Below, one piece after another: positions 9,340-21,739 of a DNA stretch of 64,000 nt; position 1 is the first letter of the stretch; each line of letters opens with the position of its first letter. The DNA is from Macrolepiota albuminosa (Eukaryota; Basidiomycota; Agaricomycetes; Agaricales; Agaricaceae): assembly GCA_027475525.1 (NCBI GenBank), contig JAMWFC010000012.1, positions 467,831 through 531,830 of the forward strand, in the 5' to 3' direction. A program made the position numbers and the translations under genes. The notes under the pieces were generated by a model, which was not told where the DNA came from, did no database searches, and was given only the letters and a program-made list of their open reading frames with translations.

Positions 9340-11620
9340 GCCTATCCCATAGTCTGACACTTTGGGCAGCCAGCTGCTGATAAAGTGTCCAAGTTCCCCA
9401 CAGAGGAGGCAGGTGCCTTTCTGGCATTGTTGTTCTTGAACTTCCTTAGGAATGTTGATTTAGGGCTGGTTGGGATTTCTGACTTGGTTTGCATAGAAGG
9501 CCTCTTCCTCATTGTTTTTAGGGTAGTAACTGGTTGGGTTGTTGGGGTTGTTGGGGTTTCTGAAGAGAGGGTTGGAGATGTTGTTGACCTCGGTGGTGTT
9601 GAGGGTGGCTGAGGGTCATAGTGCTGAGGTGCAGGGTGGTTCTGATGGTCCTTGTCCTGGGATGGGGCATGAGGCAGGGGCTGAGGGTGCTTGATTAAGG
9701 GCTCTAGAGGCATTAGCTTTCCAGAAGGGTCCTCCTAGAGGGTTCCACTAAGTCCAAGAACCAGAGTATTTGTTGCAGTCTTCTTAGTACCTTTGATTGA
9801 TCTGAGTCACTAGGGCCTTGTACATAGCCATTGTATATTGCTTGCTTGGGGGCAAGGCAGAGAATGTCCTTGATTTGTTGGAGGAGCATGCATCAGAGGG
9901 CAAACTGGAGGGCATTGTAGTTCCAGCCTGTCTCATAGGCCTCTTTTTTAAAGCAAACAATGAAGGTGGCAAAGTGCTCTTCAGACCTTATCTGGAGGTT
10001 GAAGAGGTTCTCCTTGGCCTCTGTAACAGTGTTGAAGATGACAAATCAGCTGGAGAATTCCTATACAAAGGCCACCCACTAGGACAGTACAGAGTTGTTG
10101 GGGTCAAACCAGAGAAGGGCTGTGTAGTGGTCAAAGGCCAGTCTCTGCAAGTACAATGCAGCAAATGCAATGCAAGAGCTTTCAAGTTGAAATGTGACAA
10201 GTTTGGCCTAGAATGTGTTGAAACATTGCATCAGAAAGGTCTGCCATCTCTAGGGGTCATGTCTGTGGAAAGGCTTGGGTTTTTGGATGTCTAGCTTATC
10301 TTCCTTAGTGAGGGCATCTCTAGTGTTATCCTACAGGTTTGGGTTGTGCAGGAGGTGGCATTGTAGTAGTAGTAATAGTGATTCCTTCTTCTCTGTTGAG
10401 GCAGAAAGATATCTGTAATGGCACCTCATCCTCTGGAGGGTCCTCTGTCAGACAGGCCACTGTGATCAGGTGGCACCATATGGGCCCAGGAGCTCCTTGC
10501 AAGTGTGGGGAGGTTGTGGGTCCATGTGGAGAGGGCAATCATAGGAAAACTTGGAAGTGGGAGCAGAGGGTGAGTTGCCCAGGTTGTTGAAGAGAAGTCT
10601 AGAATTTTGGGGTTTGTCAATGTAAGAGAGGGTATCCTCCAAAGTGTCATTGCTATTGAGGGTGGGGTTGTCTTCCAGAGGTGGAAAATTCCCTTCTGCT
10701 GCTTGTGCCCATATGTTGAAGGCACTGGGCATTGAGTAGGCCTGGAGCCAGGCCAAGAGCCTGATAGTGTGGGCAGCAGGCTGCTTAAAAAGGCCCCTGG
10801 TTGGGTTCAGGGATTGCAGGGTAGTGGAGGTGGCATTGAGCTCCTCTTGCTATCATTAGTTTGGGGAGGGGGTTCTCTCAGGCACCAGCTCAGAGTTTGA
10901 CCCTCTGAACATGGAAAAAATAGGCCAGGTCCAAGGGGTCCTCAAAGTGGCATGGGTTGGGACTCATGTAGATCTTGTCAATAAGGGCCTGGAGTTTGCT
11001 CCAGACTGGGTCCTCCTGTCGAGTCCTTTTGATGTTGTTGGGGAGGGTTCTCTTCTGGAACTGGTTGTAGAAATGGAGAAGGCAGTTGGCCCATTCTTCC
11101 AGAGTGCCCCAGAAGTCATGGTTGCTGAGGGTAACCAGGAAAGCATGCATGTGTTGGGCAAACTCTGCAGAGGAGGTTTGAAATGCACACAGCACCTCAT
11201 TTTGTTGTTGGAGGTAGTCCTCTATTTGTTGTTCTTTAGGGGGAAAGTTGGAGGTCAGGTTGGTGGGGCTGATTCTTATAAGGAGGTTCAGGGATTTTGG
11301 TAGCCAATGGGGAGTACTGGAGTTGGGCGAGCTGAGGCCAAGGTACAAATTGTCCTCTACTAACAGGAGGCAGAGTGGCCCCCCACAGGGTCTCAGAGAG
11401 TCCTCTAGGGACTAATCTGTAGGAGCTGAAAGTGACAGGGGGTTGGCATACATCTGCCAGTCCAGAGGATGCAGTAGCTGGCTAGCAAAGAGACCATAAG
11501 CTCTGCTTGGATCAGAGGCCTAGAAGCAGGGTGCTGAGTAGACCTCAGAGATTGGAGGTGGGTGTAAGGGTTGGGAAGTGCTGTGATTGTATTGTTCAGG
11601 CATTGAGTGACCATAGGCAT
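9340..11620 (-). pseudogene. chromovirus gag with zinc knuckle
   Basis: At 9364-9427 the minus strand reads CLLCGELGHFISS with the last Cys of the C-x2-C-x4-H-x4-C knuckle lost. Upstream (9784-10540) are Gln/Arg/Pro-rich and Trp-containing capsid-like pieces in several frames. The 10890-11348 open piece (WANCLLHFYNQFQ, HFEDPLDLAYFFHVQ) and 11405-11620 probably are the N-terminal part. No single frame survives. Assignment beyond the knuckle rests on position. Confidence 0.55.
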
Positions 11621-12140
11621 CAGTCTAATAGCCTGCAGAGTAGTAGACAGGGGTATATGTAGACATCAAGAACAGGGTAAAGGGGAGTCTTGATATTATG
11701 TCAGGTTCTGCTGACAATAGGGGCTTCTGATAGCAAGTGGGTCCTTATTAGGCAGACTCAAAGTCTATGGGGTGTTTTCAGGTAATGGCAGGTGAGCTCT
11801 GGAGTTTTGGGTAGGGTGCAAGGGCACTCGGAGAAGTACACAGAGTGCCAGAATTTGAAGGAGCAAAGGAGCAGGATCCTGGGCTAAGTTCAAGATACAA
11901 CAAAGGGAGGTGGAGCCAGGTCAGGAGGTGGAGCCAGGTCAGGTGGAGAAATAATGAGGAGATCAGGGAAAAAGACTGAGACTGGAAAACTGAGACTGAA
12001 ACCAGAAAATGGAAGAGGAGATTGAAGTGAACTGGGAGACTTGTGAAGAGAAAAAAATAAATTGAGCAAGTTGTATGAGATAGATAGACAAGTATAGAGG
12101 CAGAAGTTATGGCAATATCAAGACTACTGTAACAAATCAC

Positions 12141-14984
12141 TGGCTACAAGCTAAATACCTTTGATGAATAAGATCCAGGGCATCTGGGTGAGCTCTGGAG
12201 CAGTGCTCCAAGTAGTCAGTCCTGTGCAGTGTATTGCCTGGATATGGGTATAGTGCTAGGAAGATTGGTTGGGGCCCATCATAGCATTGGGGGATTGGTT
12301 GGGGCCTGTTGGCTGTGTAGGCCTGTGTACCAGAGATGATTGGTGGGGTCTGAAGCTTGTGGGTGGGCATCAATGCTGGTTATCTGATTGACAAGCAAGG
12401 GTGGAAGTGCTGGAGTTTGTGTGGAGTGCTAGGGGTAATGTATAAATGATGGATTGTGACATCTGGAGAAGGACTAGGTGACACCTGCTGCTTTTCCTTG
12501 TCTAGATGTCTCCAACCACAGTCCCCCCTGCTTGCCTCCACCTGAGTCAACATACACATAACTAGCATTACAAGCCAGCCATGACCTCTCACCCTGATAA
12601 GACCTTCATTTTTAAAAGACCTTCTGGACTCTCCCATGGATGCTGCTGTTGAGGCCACACTGCCTGGCACATCCTCTGTTCAGACCTCCCCAGGTCCTTT
12701 CAGCAACCCTTCATGGATGTTGCTGGGGCCCTACTGCCAACGCACTTCTAGTCTGCATCTCCCCAGACCTTCCTGACAGCCCCTCTTCTGGCTCCACCAC
12801 CCAGTTCCTCTCCTCTACTCCTCTATGTCCATCTTCCAGGTAAGCCACTCAAGCAACTACCTCTGCTCCCAGGACACACAACGTGCCTTCCACAGCACCA
12901 AAACAGAACATTGCTTATGGTTGAGGTGGCACATCTCACATACTAATGAATTCTTTTGCGATGAGGGGCTTGGGGGCATAAAAAGGCATGGCACCATCTA
13001 ATGGATGCAATGCACACACTATGACTCATGTTAGCAGCAACCCCAAGGTACAAAACCACTCACTGGTCTGTTGCTAATGCATCACAAGTAGGTGGGCAGG
13101 CTCTGGGCCCTCATCAAGGCCTGCTGATAGATCTCCTCCAACACACCTGCCAACAGAATGTGTAAATTCTCAGGGACCACTGAGATGGTTTCTGGGGCCA
13201 TCTCTAAATATGGTAGGCAGCAAGAGACAAGATGAGGTCGGGAATGAGGATGAGGGAATGAACAGTCATCTATGCAAAGGTAGGCATGGGACAACTAGAG
13301 CTTGCCTCAGCAGCAGATTTGGTGGCAGGCTCCAGAGAATGACTTGGGCCTGCCTTGAAACCAGGCTTTGGAGGACAACTCAGAGCTGCTTCTAAGGCAA
13401 GGAGATGCTGCTGCTCTAAAAAGAGAAGTCAGACATGCCAAGCAGAATTACTGGGACCCACTCATGTTGCTGCACAAGCACCAACATGCACTCTTGATCA
13501 AGCCACCTATGGTACTTCATGTCCTGGGCCTCCCATGCCACTCAGGGTGCAACTTTGTCAGTGGAAGGAAGCATTGAGGAATGGGATGGTGTATGTGACA
13601 TAGTTGGGAATAGGTAAAATCTTTTTTTTGCTATGTGTCAAACACAGGGCTGGACTCCCATGCTTGGACTGCTGGACCAATCTACTGGCACACGTGTCTC
13701 AGAAGGTCTCAGCACTGGAGGGGGATGATGTCACAACCCCTCCCTGAGATCTACTCAAGACACTCCTAGCAGCCTTCTCCAGAACCCTTTGCCTGCTCCC
13801 ACTGACAGCCACTATTATAACCACCAATGCCACCATCACATGCATCAAGCCCTGCTATCATGTGCATCTCTGACAGCCTCATATCATAGAACTCCAGACT
13901 CACCCGCTCCACAATCACTGCTCAGATCATGCTGATCACCCTGGCTAACACCTATTTTGCATCAAGTTGCCCTTCTGCATCAATCAATCATGCGCTCCAC
14001 ATGCACAATTCCCAGTATACAGTCTTTTCTTCACCTGCTGCTGCTCATTCATTCCCAGAAACTATTTTAGACACCTTGGGACATCTCTAGACCCCCGGAG
14101 CAGCCTCCCACAGTACTTATAGTTGTAGCCACTTTGTTTTACCTTAGTCTTGATATTACAATTGCTGTTTGCATGCTCTTTGATTTGACTAGTATGTACT
14201 GACTGGCACACTTGACTGGCATGCATACTCTGAGATTGGTATGCACTTTGCAACTTTAAGCTTACTAACTCCAGTCTCATCTTAGAACTCCTGGTTCTCA
14301 ACTTGACCCTAACCTCAACCCCTCCTCAACTTCTCTGACTTCCAGACCAAGTTTCTGACTCTGGGTATCCCCTTTCCCTTGTGTCTTAAACTCTGGAGCA
14401 TGGTCTAGAGCTCCAGACACCCAAATACACATAGATCAAGTCTGCCTTATAAGGGCATTGCTTTCCTAGAAGACCCCCAAGTCAGCAGTACCTGACAAGT
14501 CCACTGAGTACTGCCTAGCATCTCTTGCAGCTGCAGTAGACTACCTTCTACTGTTGCTACTACTAAGGGCTCTGAAAATTGCACTTGGTCTGCTAGCATG
14601 GCTATCAGGTATATAAATAATGTAATGGTCTCACCTTTGTAGTCAAATTTGGAATGTTGGTTAGTTGACATTCTTGTCAACGTGTCAGGTGCATGTCAAA
14701 CAAAGTTTGATGCTTGGACTTGTTGGATTCTAGACTCTAAGTCTAGTGTTGCAGTTTTGTCTCATAGAATAGAATTGAACCTGAAAGATTTAAAAAAGTG
14801 AAACAAAGTCAAGAGCTTACAGTCACACAATAGAACTAGATTGAAATATAATTCTAGTTCTATGAGCTGTGTAATAAAAAAGCTATCTTATTATGTAATA
14901 ACTTAGCACACATTATGTACAAGTACAGATGCAGTATTCACTACAAGTCAGTAGGTACATAATAATAATATATAGCTAACTACA
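12141..14984. other. CpG-poor repeat-derived sequence without recognisable genes
   Basis: This stretch holds only short, stop-ridden frames and CT- or CA-rich sequence of the same CpG-depleted composition as its neighbours. The AT-rich end (14.75-14.98 kb) loosely resembles 23.53-23.70 kb. I see no domain motif, tRNA or paired terminal repeat. Confidence 0.5.
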
Positions 14985-15301
14985 TGTTGGAAACTAAACT
15001 GCAGAGGACCGTAGTACCTGTAGAATCACACTAGCTGTAAGTATCTATCCCTCAGTGTGATTAGAATCAGCTGTATTCTGTACCTGTATGATCACACTAG
15101 CTGTAAGTATCTATCCTACGGTGCAGTCAATATGTATGTATCATAATAATATAATAACTTTAACTTGCTCTCAGTGTGATTAGAATCAACTGAGGGTGTT
15201 GTTGGTTGGGCATTGCTTATATATATGTCATGTGCTAGGCACCAGGGTCATGATATGAGTGAGGTATGTGTTACAGTGGTTACACTTCCTGGATCCTAAC
15301 A
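14985..15301 (-). repeat. 3' LTR of the 15-20 kb copia element
   Basis: Plus-strand TGTTGGAAAC to CCTAACA. It contains two copies of a GTACCTGTAGAATCACAC-type segment 66 bp apart, where the other LTR has one. Confidence 0.88.
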
Positions 15302-15448
15302 CTCCTCCTCATGCAGGGAATCCTGTCACCTTAAGCCCATAATGCCATGGAGTTGAGTGAATTTTGGGGATGGCAGTGCCTTAGTAAACACGTTGGCCAC
15401 ATTGTCCTTTGTATTAATGTATTGTAGGGCAATTTCCTTTGAGGCAAC

Positions 15449-15823
15449 TTATTTACGCAGAAAATGGTATTTAATGTCCACATGTTTGACACATGAATGC
15501 AATAGAGGGTCCTCTGATAGGTTAATCGCAGAGTTGTTGTCACACAATATCATAGTAGGCTCCCTTGCCATGTACCCCAACACATCTGCGATCATTCTCA
15601 ACCATATGCCCTCCTGTGCTGCCTCAAATGCCACCATGTACTCCACTTCACAGGATAAGGTGGCCACTGTCTTCTGTTTTCTTGTTGACCATGATATCAG
15701 CCCCAATCCCAGCGACCATGCATAGCCCCCAACACTCCACCTAGTATCGAGGCAATTTGCCCAGTCTGAATCAGTGAATCCTACTAAATTGAAGGGTGCA
15801 TCCCCTCCCAAGCATAGATGCAA
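15449..15823 (-). pseudogene. copia RNase H domain
   Basis: Reads LVGFTDSDWANCLDTRWSVG, ATLSCEVEYMVAFEA, ILCDNNSAINLSEDP and HVDIKYHFLRK. These are the catalytic DEDD-type RNase H blocks of copia; the conserved SSCEAEY has become LSCEVEY. The family C-terminus (INTKDNVANVFTKAL) continues after a stop into 15331-15450. Confidence 0.85.
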
Positions 15824-15922
15824 GTCTTGTGTCTCTTTGAGATACCGTAAGACTCTGATTGTGGCATTCCAATGGATCTGTAAGTAGCTGTCAAGAAATT
15901 GTGACAGTTGTTGTACTGCATA

Positions 15923-16171
15923 CTATATATCTGGGCACATTGAGACCGCCAGCCACAAGAGCCCACCCACCAGATTATGGTATGGAATCCACTCCAATTT
16001 GTCCATATCTTCAGAGCTGAGCTTGGATCTGTCCATCCATCGAAGTTTCAATCCTGGCTCCATAGGTACCATCAGTGGGGTGGCATCAGTTTGTCTGTAC
16101 TGGAATACCAAGCAGTCAATGAGGACAGTTTGTGACAAGAAAACTTGCTTGTTGGGGTGATCCCATTCCAC
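15923..16171 (-). pseudogene. copia RT, connection region
   Basis: Reads VEWDHPNKQVFLSQTVLID, MVPMEPGLKLRWMDRSKL and YHNLVGGLLWLAVSMCPDI, matching the segment between RT and RNase H in the 1-4.6 kb element. The HVDD box (GVHVDDFLAIGS) lies just upstream near 16.28 kb in a stretch broken by stops. Confidence 0.8.
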
Positions 16172-16438
16172 AGCAATCCTGACTATGTGTCAGGAAGTAC
16201 CCAAATCAGATGTGACCCAAATTCCTTTTAACTGCCTCTTGAAGTGTTTGTTGGCTGCTGTCATACTCCCAATAGCCAAGAAATCATCCACATGCACACC
16301 TGTAATCACCACACCCTAATCAGTTTTTCTATAATATATGCATGCTTCATACTGCAGCCATGTAAAGCCTAATTCTTGCATTGCTTCATCAAGTGTCTTA
16401 GTCCAAATTTGCCCTGCCTGTTTCATTCCATAGAGGGG

Positions 16439-17215
16439 TCAGTGCAAATGGCATACCCAATCTTGCTTTCCATCCTCCTCAAAACCTTTTGATTGCTGCA
16501 TAAAAATTTTCTCCTCCTCAGGTAGGATCCCATTTAAGAAGGCAGTCTTCACATCAACTTGCGTTGCATCCCAGCCAAGTGTTGCTGCCATGTGAAGGAG
16601 AATATGCCAGGATTCCGCACATGCAGTCGATGAGGTTGTCTTGTCATAATCTCTTCCTTGCACCATTGTGTACCTCTGAAGGACTTGTCTAGTCTTTAGC
16701 CTGGTGATCTTCTCATGTTCATCATGCTTTATTGTGAACACTGGTCTTCCCCTGAATATTTTCTGCCCAGGCAGTACATCCTCATGTGGCACTAGCTCCC
16801 ACACTCCCATCTCTTGCAACAAGTCAATCTCCTCCTGGTATGAAGCCCTCCATCTTGGCCAATCAGCTGAATCCTTAGCTTCCTCCAGGGTTCTTGGAGT
16901 GTCTGGATTCACCTCTGGTTCCTCATCCTGTAGGTCCTTGGCTGAGTTAAGTGTCATCAAGACATGATTGAGGTCATTATCTGCACCAATGTCATCACCA
17001 CCCCCAGCCACATCAACATCACCTTTGGGGATCAGTGTTATCTGTTGCAACTCCTCCAGCACTCTACATCTCTCCTGACACTCAACTCTCACTTGCTCTG
17101 CTGACTCCTTTGATTCTCTCACCACCCTCTCTAATTGTGTCTCCTGTTGGAGTTGATTTACATCAGTGATCTTGGCAGTTGGGACTGATACATGGCTAGA
17201 ATGCCACATTGGCAC
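16439..17215 (-). pseudogene. copia integrase-RT linker and RT N-terminus
   Basis: An acidic linker (VAGGGDDIGADNDL, EEPEVNPDTPRTLEEA) leads into RT: WRASYQEEIDLLQEMGVWEL, RGRPVFTIKHDEH, WDATQVDVKTAFLNGILPEE, GFEEDGKQDWVCHL. It ends at a stop where the family has R-x-LYGMKQAG, which is still readable after the stop. Confidence 0.82.
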
Positions 17216-17377
17216 TGGTGGCTAGAGATCAGGATCTGCCACAGGTTCTGGATTTAGGGCATCCAAGTCTGGGTTCAGTTCAGCAACCTCATCATGACCT
17301 TGAGTTGTGATTTTGGGCATCATGACACTCTCTTCATCTTCAGACTGTTGGCTTAGGTTCAGGGTTGGCTTTGAGTT

Positions 17378-17623
17378 TTATTCAATTTCATTTATAGTTG
17401 TAAAATTGAATCCTTCTGAGTTTTCATGAGCTATGGGTTGTGCAGCAGTGGATGCGTCATTGTGACTTTCAATGAATTTTATGTGATAGGAGCTATATAC
17501 TTTTCTTGTTGTCCTTTCATAATATTGGTAGGCCTTGGAGTTAATGTTGTAGCCAATCAGTATGCATTCAATTGAGCGCTTGTATATTTTAGGGTTGTTT
17601 TTTCCAAGAATCAGAACAAACAT
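17378..17623 (-). pseudogene. copia integrase C-terminal domain
   Basis: Reads FVLILGKNNPKIYKRSIECI and LIGYNINSKAYQYYERTTRK, the same domain as residues 60-110 of part 2 of the first copia element. Only a 15-nt gap with a stop separates it from the integrase core. Confidence 0.78.
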
Positions 17624-17638
17624 GCGGCATCCTATCTT

Positions 17639-18364
17639 TCAAAAATATGAGTAGTCAGGTTTTTTTCCATACCATAACTCATCTGGGGTCACATAATTTA
17701 TGGCTAATGTTTTTGTCCTCCCATGAACATGAGTAGCCATAAGGTAGAACTCATCCCACAGGAAGGGGGGGCATTGTGCAGCTAAGCGCATTGAACGTGC
17801 CTTTCCCATCAGTGTGCAATGCATTTGCTCAATGCAGCCAATATGGGCAGAGGTGTGGGGAGCACTGACTTCAAGAATTATATCTTTACTTCTGTACCAC
17901 TTTTTGTGCTTTTCCCCATTGAATTTGCTGTCACGCCCAGTCAATAAAACTTTCAACTTTAACCCTGTTTCATTCTTACAAGCTTGGATCCAAGCTTGCA
18001 ACTTGCTAAATCCTTCATCCTTTGTCTTTAAAGGGATAGACCAGGGTTTATTTGTATAGTCATCCATGATATTCATGACATAAACATTGCCAGTACGTGA
18101 AGTCACTACTGCTTGTCCTGTCAGATCCACCCAAATCTTTGCTAGCCTCCTGCTTGCTCTATGCCCTTCCCCTTCTTCCCTTATCCTTGGAACTGGTGTA
18201 TGTGTCTGTTTTCCAAGAATACAATGATCACATTTAGGGGGTTTTGAGCAGAAGGTTTTCAGCATACCTTTGATCATACCAGTGCATGCCATTTGCATAA
18301 TAGCTTGGTAATTAGCATGTCTGAGCCTATAGTGCCAGGTTTTTAGATCAGGTATGGCATTCAC
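17639..18364 (-). pseudogene. copia integrase (zinc domain and catalytic core)
   Basis: Shows WHYRLRHANYQAIMQM and CDHCILGKQTHTPVP (H-H-C-C zinc domain), WVDLTGQAVV, NIMDDYTNKPWSIPLKTK, TGRDSKFNGEKH and HIGCIEQMHCTLMGKARSMR. The catalytic Asp, Asp and Glu are all present. This is the best preserved part of the element. Confidence 0.87.
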
Positions 18365-18627
18365 AGAGAGTGTGTGCTCAGGATAAAGGTTGAGGGCATA
18401 AAGATCTCATTTGGGAATGAGCACCCTGGTGGCAACAATTGATTTTGTGGACTTTCTCATGAGAGTTGCCCCTACATCATCAAAAGTGGTATATATACCA
18501 GCATGTTTTGCTAGCTTGTTTTGCTAGCTTACTGACAAATAGAAGGCGTACAGCAGATTCTGGAACATACAGGACATTCTCAAGCTCAAGGCATTTTCCT
18601 CCTCCAATTTGGAGATGTACACTGCAG

Positions 18628-18972
18628 CTATAGTAGTTCCTCCCACTCCATGAATTTGACAGCTAGGGATTGGAGTCTGGTGAAATTGGACCAGTCTGGT
18701 GATATGTGGATGGTTGTGCCTGAGTCTAAGTAAAATGGTAAGACCTCAAAGAGCATTGTTGTACTAGACAGAGCCATTTCATTGCCTTGATCACAATTGG
18801 TGTGGTCATGCCAGTCAACCCCTGCCCTAGGCTCCTCCTCAAGTGCAATCAAGGTGTCAAACTCAAGCTCCTCAATGTCTGTGAGGGATACACCATGTGG
18901 AAGTGTGTCCGATGCCAAACCCACAAATTTGGTCTTGGATGAGAGGACAGCCTTCATTTCTTGAGCTGCCAT
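18628..18972 (-). pseudogene. copia aspartic protease region
   Basis: Contains LPFYLDSGTTIHISPDWSNF, the DSGT/A-type active site followed by the H-I-S element typical of copia proteases. A linker rich in Glu and Leu precedes it. The frame ends early at a stop. Confidence 0.8.
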
Positions 18973-19688
18973 ATAAACTCAGGGTCACCCTCCAGAGTGA
19001 ATGCAGACCCACCCAATGGTGTAACAGTGACTCTTGAGTTAGGTTTTTTCACATCTTTGCCCTTCAACTTGTAATGTGCCAACCATGCTTTTCTTGACTC
19101 CTTGATGGTCTTCCTGGCCATCCCACCACCTTTGAGGATACACCAGGGTAGAGTATGGCCAGTGAAATTTGGCCTATTCCACAACTTACACCCCTCACAG
19201 ATCAGTTTTGCATACTTTGAGCCTTTCTCTCCTGAAGCTGCTGCCAGGACAACATCTGCATTGACTGGCTTGTCTGCATTGATTAGCATCTGCTCACTTT
19301 CAAGAAAATGCCGAATCTCTTCCAGTCCATATACGTCTACATCCCCCACAGCAGTGAGGTTCTGCAATATTATTGAGCAAATGTGTGCATAAGATCTATC
19401 AGACAGTGCGGAAAGAATTGCAACGGACTGAAGAAGTTCCTTAGTAACTTCCCCAGCATCAAAAGCATCGTTGATCTTCTCAATGATTGAGTCTGCGGTC
19501 TTAGTGAGGGACTCCAAGGCAGAGCACTTTGTTATTAAGGCCTTCTGGAGTAGGTGAACTTGCTGAACTGGTACAGCACCACTGTGCCTCTCCTTCAAGT
19601 ACAACCATAAGCTCACTGGGTCCCACATGTTGGCACAGAGCTTTTTCTCTGCAGGTGATATTGCACGCTTAATGAATAAACATGTCAA
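18954..19688 (-). pseudogene. copia gag
   Basis: The first part (DPVSLWLYLKERHSG, LLQSVAILSALSDRSYAHI) has the helical capsid character of copia gag (UBN2-type). A modified zinc knuckle follows (CEGCKLWNRPNFTGHTLPWC). The N-terminal end is interrupted by stops and continues to about 20.0 kb in other frames. It overlaps the protease frame by 19 nt. Confidence 0.75.
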
Positions 19689-20195
19689 ACGGTTATTGTT
19701 GAACCATGCTCAACTTGCACATGGCTCAAAGGTGGGGTGTGGGGTAGTCAGGGGGTTAAACACATATTCCCAGAGTTGGGCCATTGACAGCTCAAGATCC
19801 ATGTTATATGACCAGTCAGGCCACCTACCGTTGTCCTTACTGAGGATGTGGCCAGTCCAGCTAGCTGTCACCTTGCCTACAGATAAGAAAGTGGGTTTGA
19901 TGAGTTATCCACCCTCCTCATCTCATTGATCTGCTTAGACGTAAGCACCACCTCAGTGGGTGTCGAGGTCATTGGGGATTTAGTATCCATTCTGGGGACC
20001 ATCATAGCATGAATAGGGTGCAATAGTAACATGGCCCAGTGAAAGTCTGTAGGTTAATTTTTGCGTGGACTGCACATATTCTGAGTCTACCTGGCTATTT
20101 GGTTGGAAACAAAATAAACCATGAAGTTTTCAACTTCGTGTAAATCGTCCAGGTGAGTCTAGTTCCAGGTGCAGAGCAGCAAATCTCCCATAACC

Positions 20196-20486
20196 TGTTG
20201 GAAACTAAACTGCAGAGGACCATAGTATCTCTCAGTATAATTAGAATCAACTGTATCCTGTACCTGTAGGATCACACTAGCTGTAAGTATCTATCCTATG
20301 GTGCAGTCAATATGTATGTATCATAATAATATAATAACTTTAACTCACCCTCAGTGTGATTAGAATCAACTGAGGATGTTGTTGGTCAGGCATTGTTTAT
20401 ATATATGTTGGTCAACATGCTAGGCACCAGGGTCATGATATGAGTGAGGTATGCATTACAGTGGTTACACTCCCTGGATCCTAACA
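20196..20486 (-). repeat. 5' LTR of the 15-20 kb copia element
   Basis: Same termini as 14985-15301. Minus-strand GGTTATGGGAGATTTGC directly beyond its inner end is the likely primer binding region. Confidence 0.88.
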
Positions 20487-20790
20487 CTACATAAATATAT
20501 ATATGTGTGTGTCTGTGCAAGCTAAATGTAGTTTTAACCTAGAGCTGCAACTCTAGATTGGTGGGTTATACTGAGCCTCCTTGACTGGAGACATAGTTAC
20601 CTTTCACTTGGGTAGCTAATCTAAAGTGCTTGTTCTGATGTCTATCAGGGGCATCACATCTTGTGGTGTCATCTTGATTGAGGAAGTCTCCTCAATCATG
20701 ATTATTGCATCACTCTGGTTCTGGAGAAGATTGATTCTTCTGGGCCTGTGCTATGAAACAACAATGCATCTTGTCAATGAGCTTAGTGCC

Positions 20791-21294
20791 TACAAGGGTG
20801 ACCTCTGAAGGCTATGGCTCAGTCACACAGCTGGCAGAGAGAGATCCAAAGTGTATTAGAGTATACACTAACAATATTATAATAACTACTCACCTGGCAG
20901 AGGGAGATCCAAAAAGAACACATCTAGAGATTTTCTATGCCAGGTTGAATGCTTCTGGGGCCTCTGAAGCATAGAAAACAACTGTAAAGTACAACAAAAC
21001 CTTAAAAACTCAAAAATTGCCTAAATAAACAACTATACAAACAAGGCAGGAAAACTCTGGGCTTTGGAAGTCAGAAAGGCAAACTCCAGCTTATGTAAGC
21101 AGTCTGAAAGCGGTACTGAAGGGCCCACACTTGTCTGAATGAAAGCTAAAGAATCAGAGCACCTCAAATGCTAAGAATCATACTAAAAAATAGTGTTGAA
21201 AAAATAAAAACATTAAAATGAGAGAATAACAGAAGAAATTAAAAAATGAATGAAAAGAGAGTGAAGAAAGGGAGAAATGAGGAGTCTCCTGACA
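20791..21294 (-). repeat. solo gypsy-type LTR with 5-bp target duplication
   Basis: On the minus strand it runs from TGTCAGGAGACTCC to GGTCACCCTTGTA. It is flanked by GTGCC on both sides (20786-20790 and 21295-21299). It matches the LTR at 4639-5248 over most of its length and lacks both 77-bp duplications found there. No internal element sequence is attached, so it is a recombination-derived solo LTR. Confidence 0.8.
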
Positions 21295-21354
21295 GTGCCC
21301 TCAAATACAATGCTCTGATTGTCTATAAGAGAATGTTCCTTAGTCCTGAAGTTG

Positions 21355-21738
21355 CTATTGCACATTTGTTGGTAGGCAACTATGGTTACACAGCAATTCA
21401 GCTATTGGCATGCATGGCATCATAGATGCCTTGCTTTCCACTTTGAAGGCTGTGCTGGCTTGACTATCCAGACCTAGATTATCTATCCTAGAGTCTTGGA
21501 TATGCATGTGAGAGGGCTTTTTACACCACCCTTGTACTGCTACAATATGGAAATTACTCACTGGTATCACATTGGGCACTTCCTGCACCCATGCTAGTGC
21601 TTTGATTAGCTCAACTCCTATATTTTGATTACAACATGCCAAGTATTCCTCAGATGTGTGGCTCCAGAAAGTCAATACCCCAATTGCCTTGCAGCCTTGT
21701 GCTGCAAATACATCTGGAGTTTTAGTAACAGAATACAA
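21355..21738 (-). pseudogene. unassigned open stretch in CpG-poor DNA
   Basis: A 127-codon open frame with ordinary composition (AAQGCKAIGVLTFWSH, ELIKALAWVQEVPNVIPV) but no motif I recognise. It lies next to the solo LTR in decayed repeat DNA. It may be a fragment of an unidentified element, or chance. Confidence 0.2.
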
Positions 21739-21739
21739 A

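Larger units (their letters stand above)
5655..12140 (-). mobile_element. decayed Ty3/gypsy chromovirus
   Basis: Reading the minus strand, gag with a zinc knuckle, protease, RT, RNase H, integrase and a chromodomain follow in that order, which defines a Ty3 chromovirus (Tf/MarY-like lineage). Every domain is broken by stops and frameshifts and CpG is nearly absent. I could not pair LTRs by eye; the 3' LTR should lie in 5.7-6.1 kb and the 5' LTR in about 11.7-12.2 kb, where CT-rich and GA-rich non-coding sequence occurs. The outer limits are therefore approximate. Confidence 0.8.
14985..20486 (-). mobile_element. complete but decayed Ty1/copia element
   Basis: Two LTRs (14985-15301 and 20196-20486) share ends TGTTGGAAAC...CCTAACA on the plus strand and enclose a copia-ordered minus-strand polyprotein. 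The element is bounded by a perfect 5-bp target duplication CTACA (14980-14984 and 20487-20491). A purine tract (minus-strand CATGAGGAGGAG, 15302-15313) precedes the 3' LTR. A primer-site candidate GGTTATGGGAG follows the 5' LTR. The LTRs differ in length by an internal repeat of a 25-bp segment. Coding frames are broken and CpG-depleted. It is from the same broad family as the copia element at 1-4638. Confidence 0.93.
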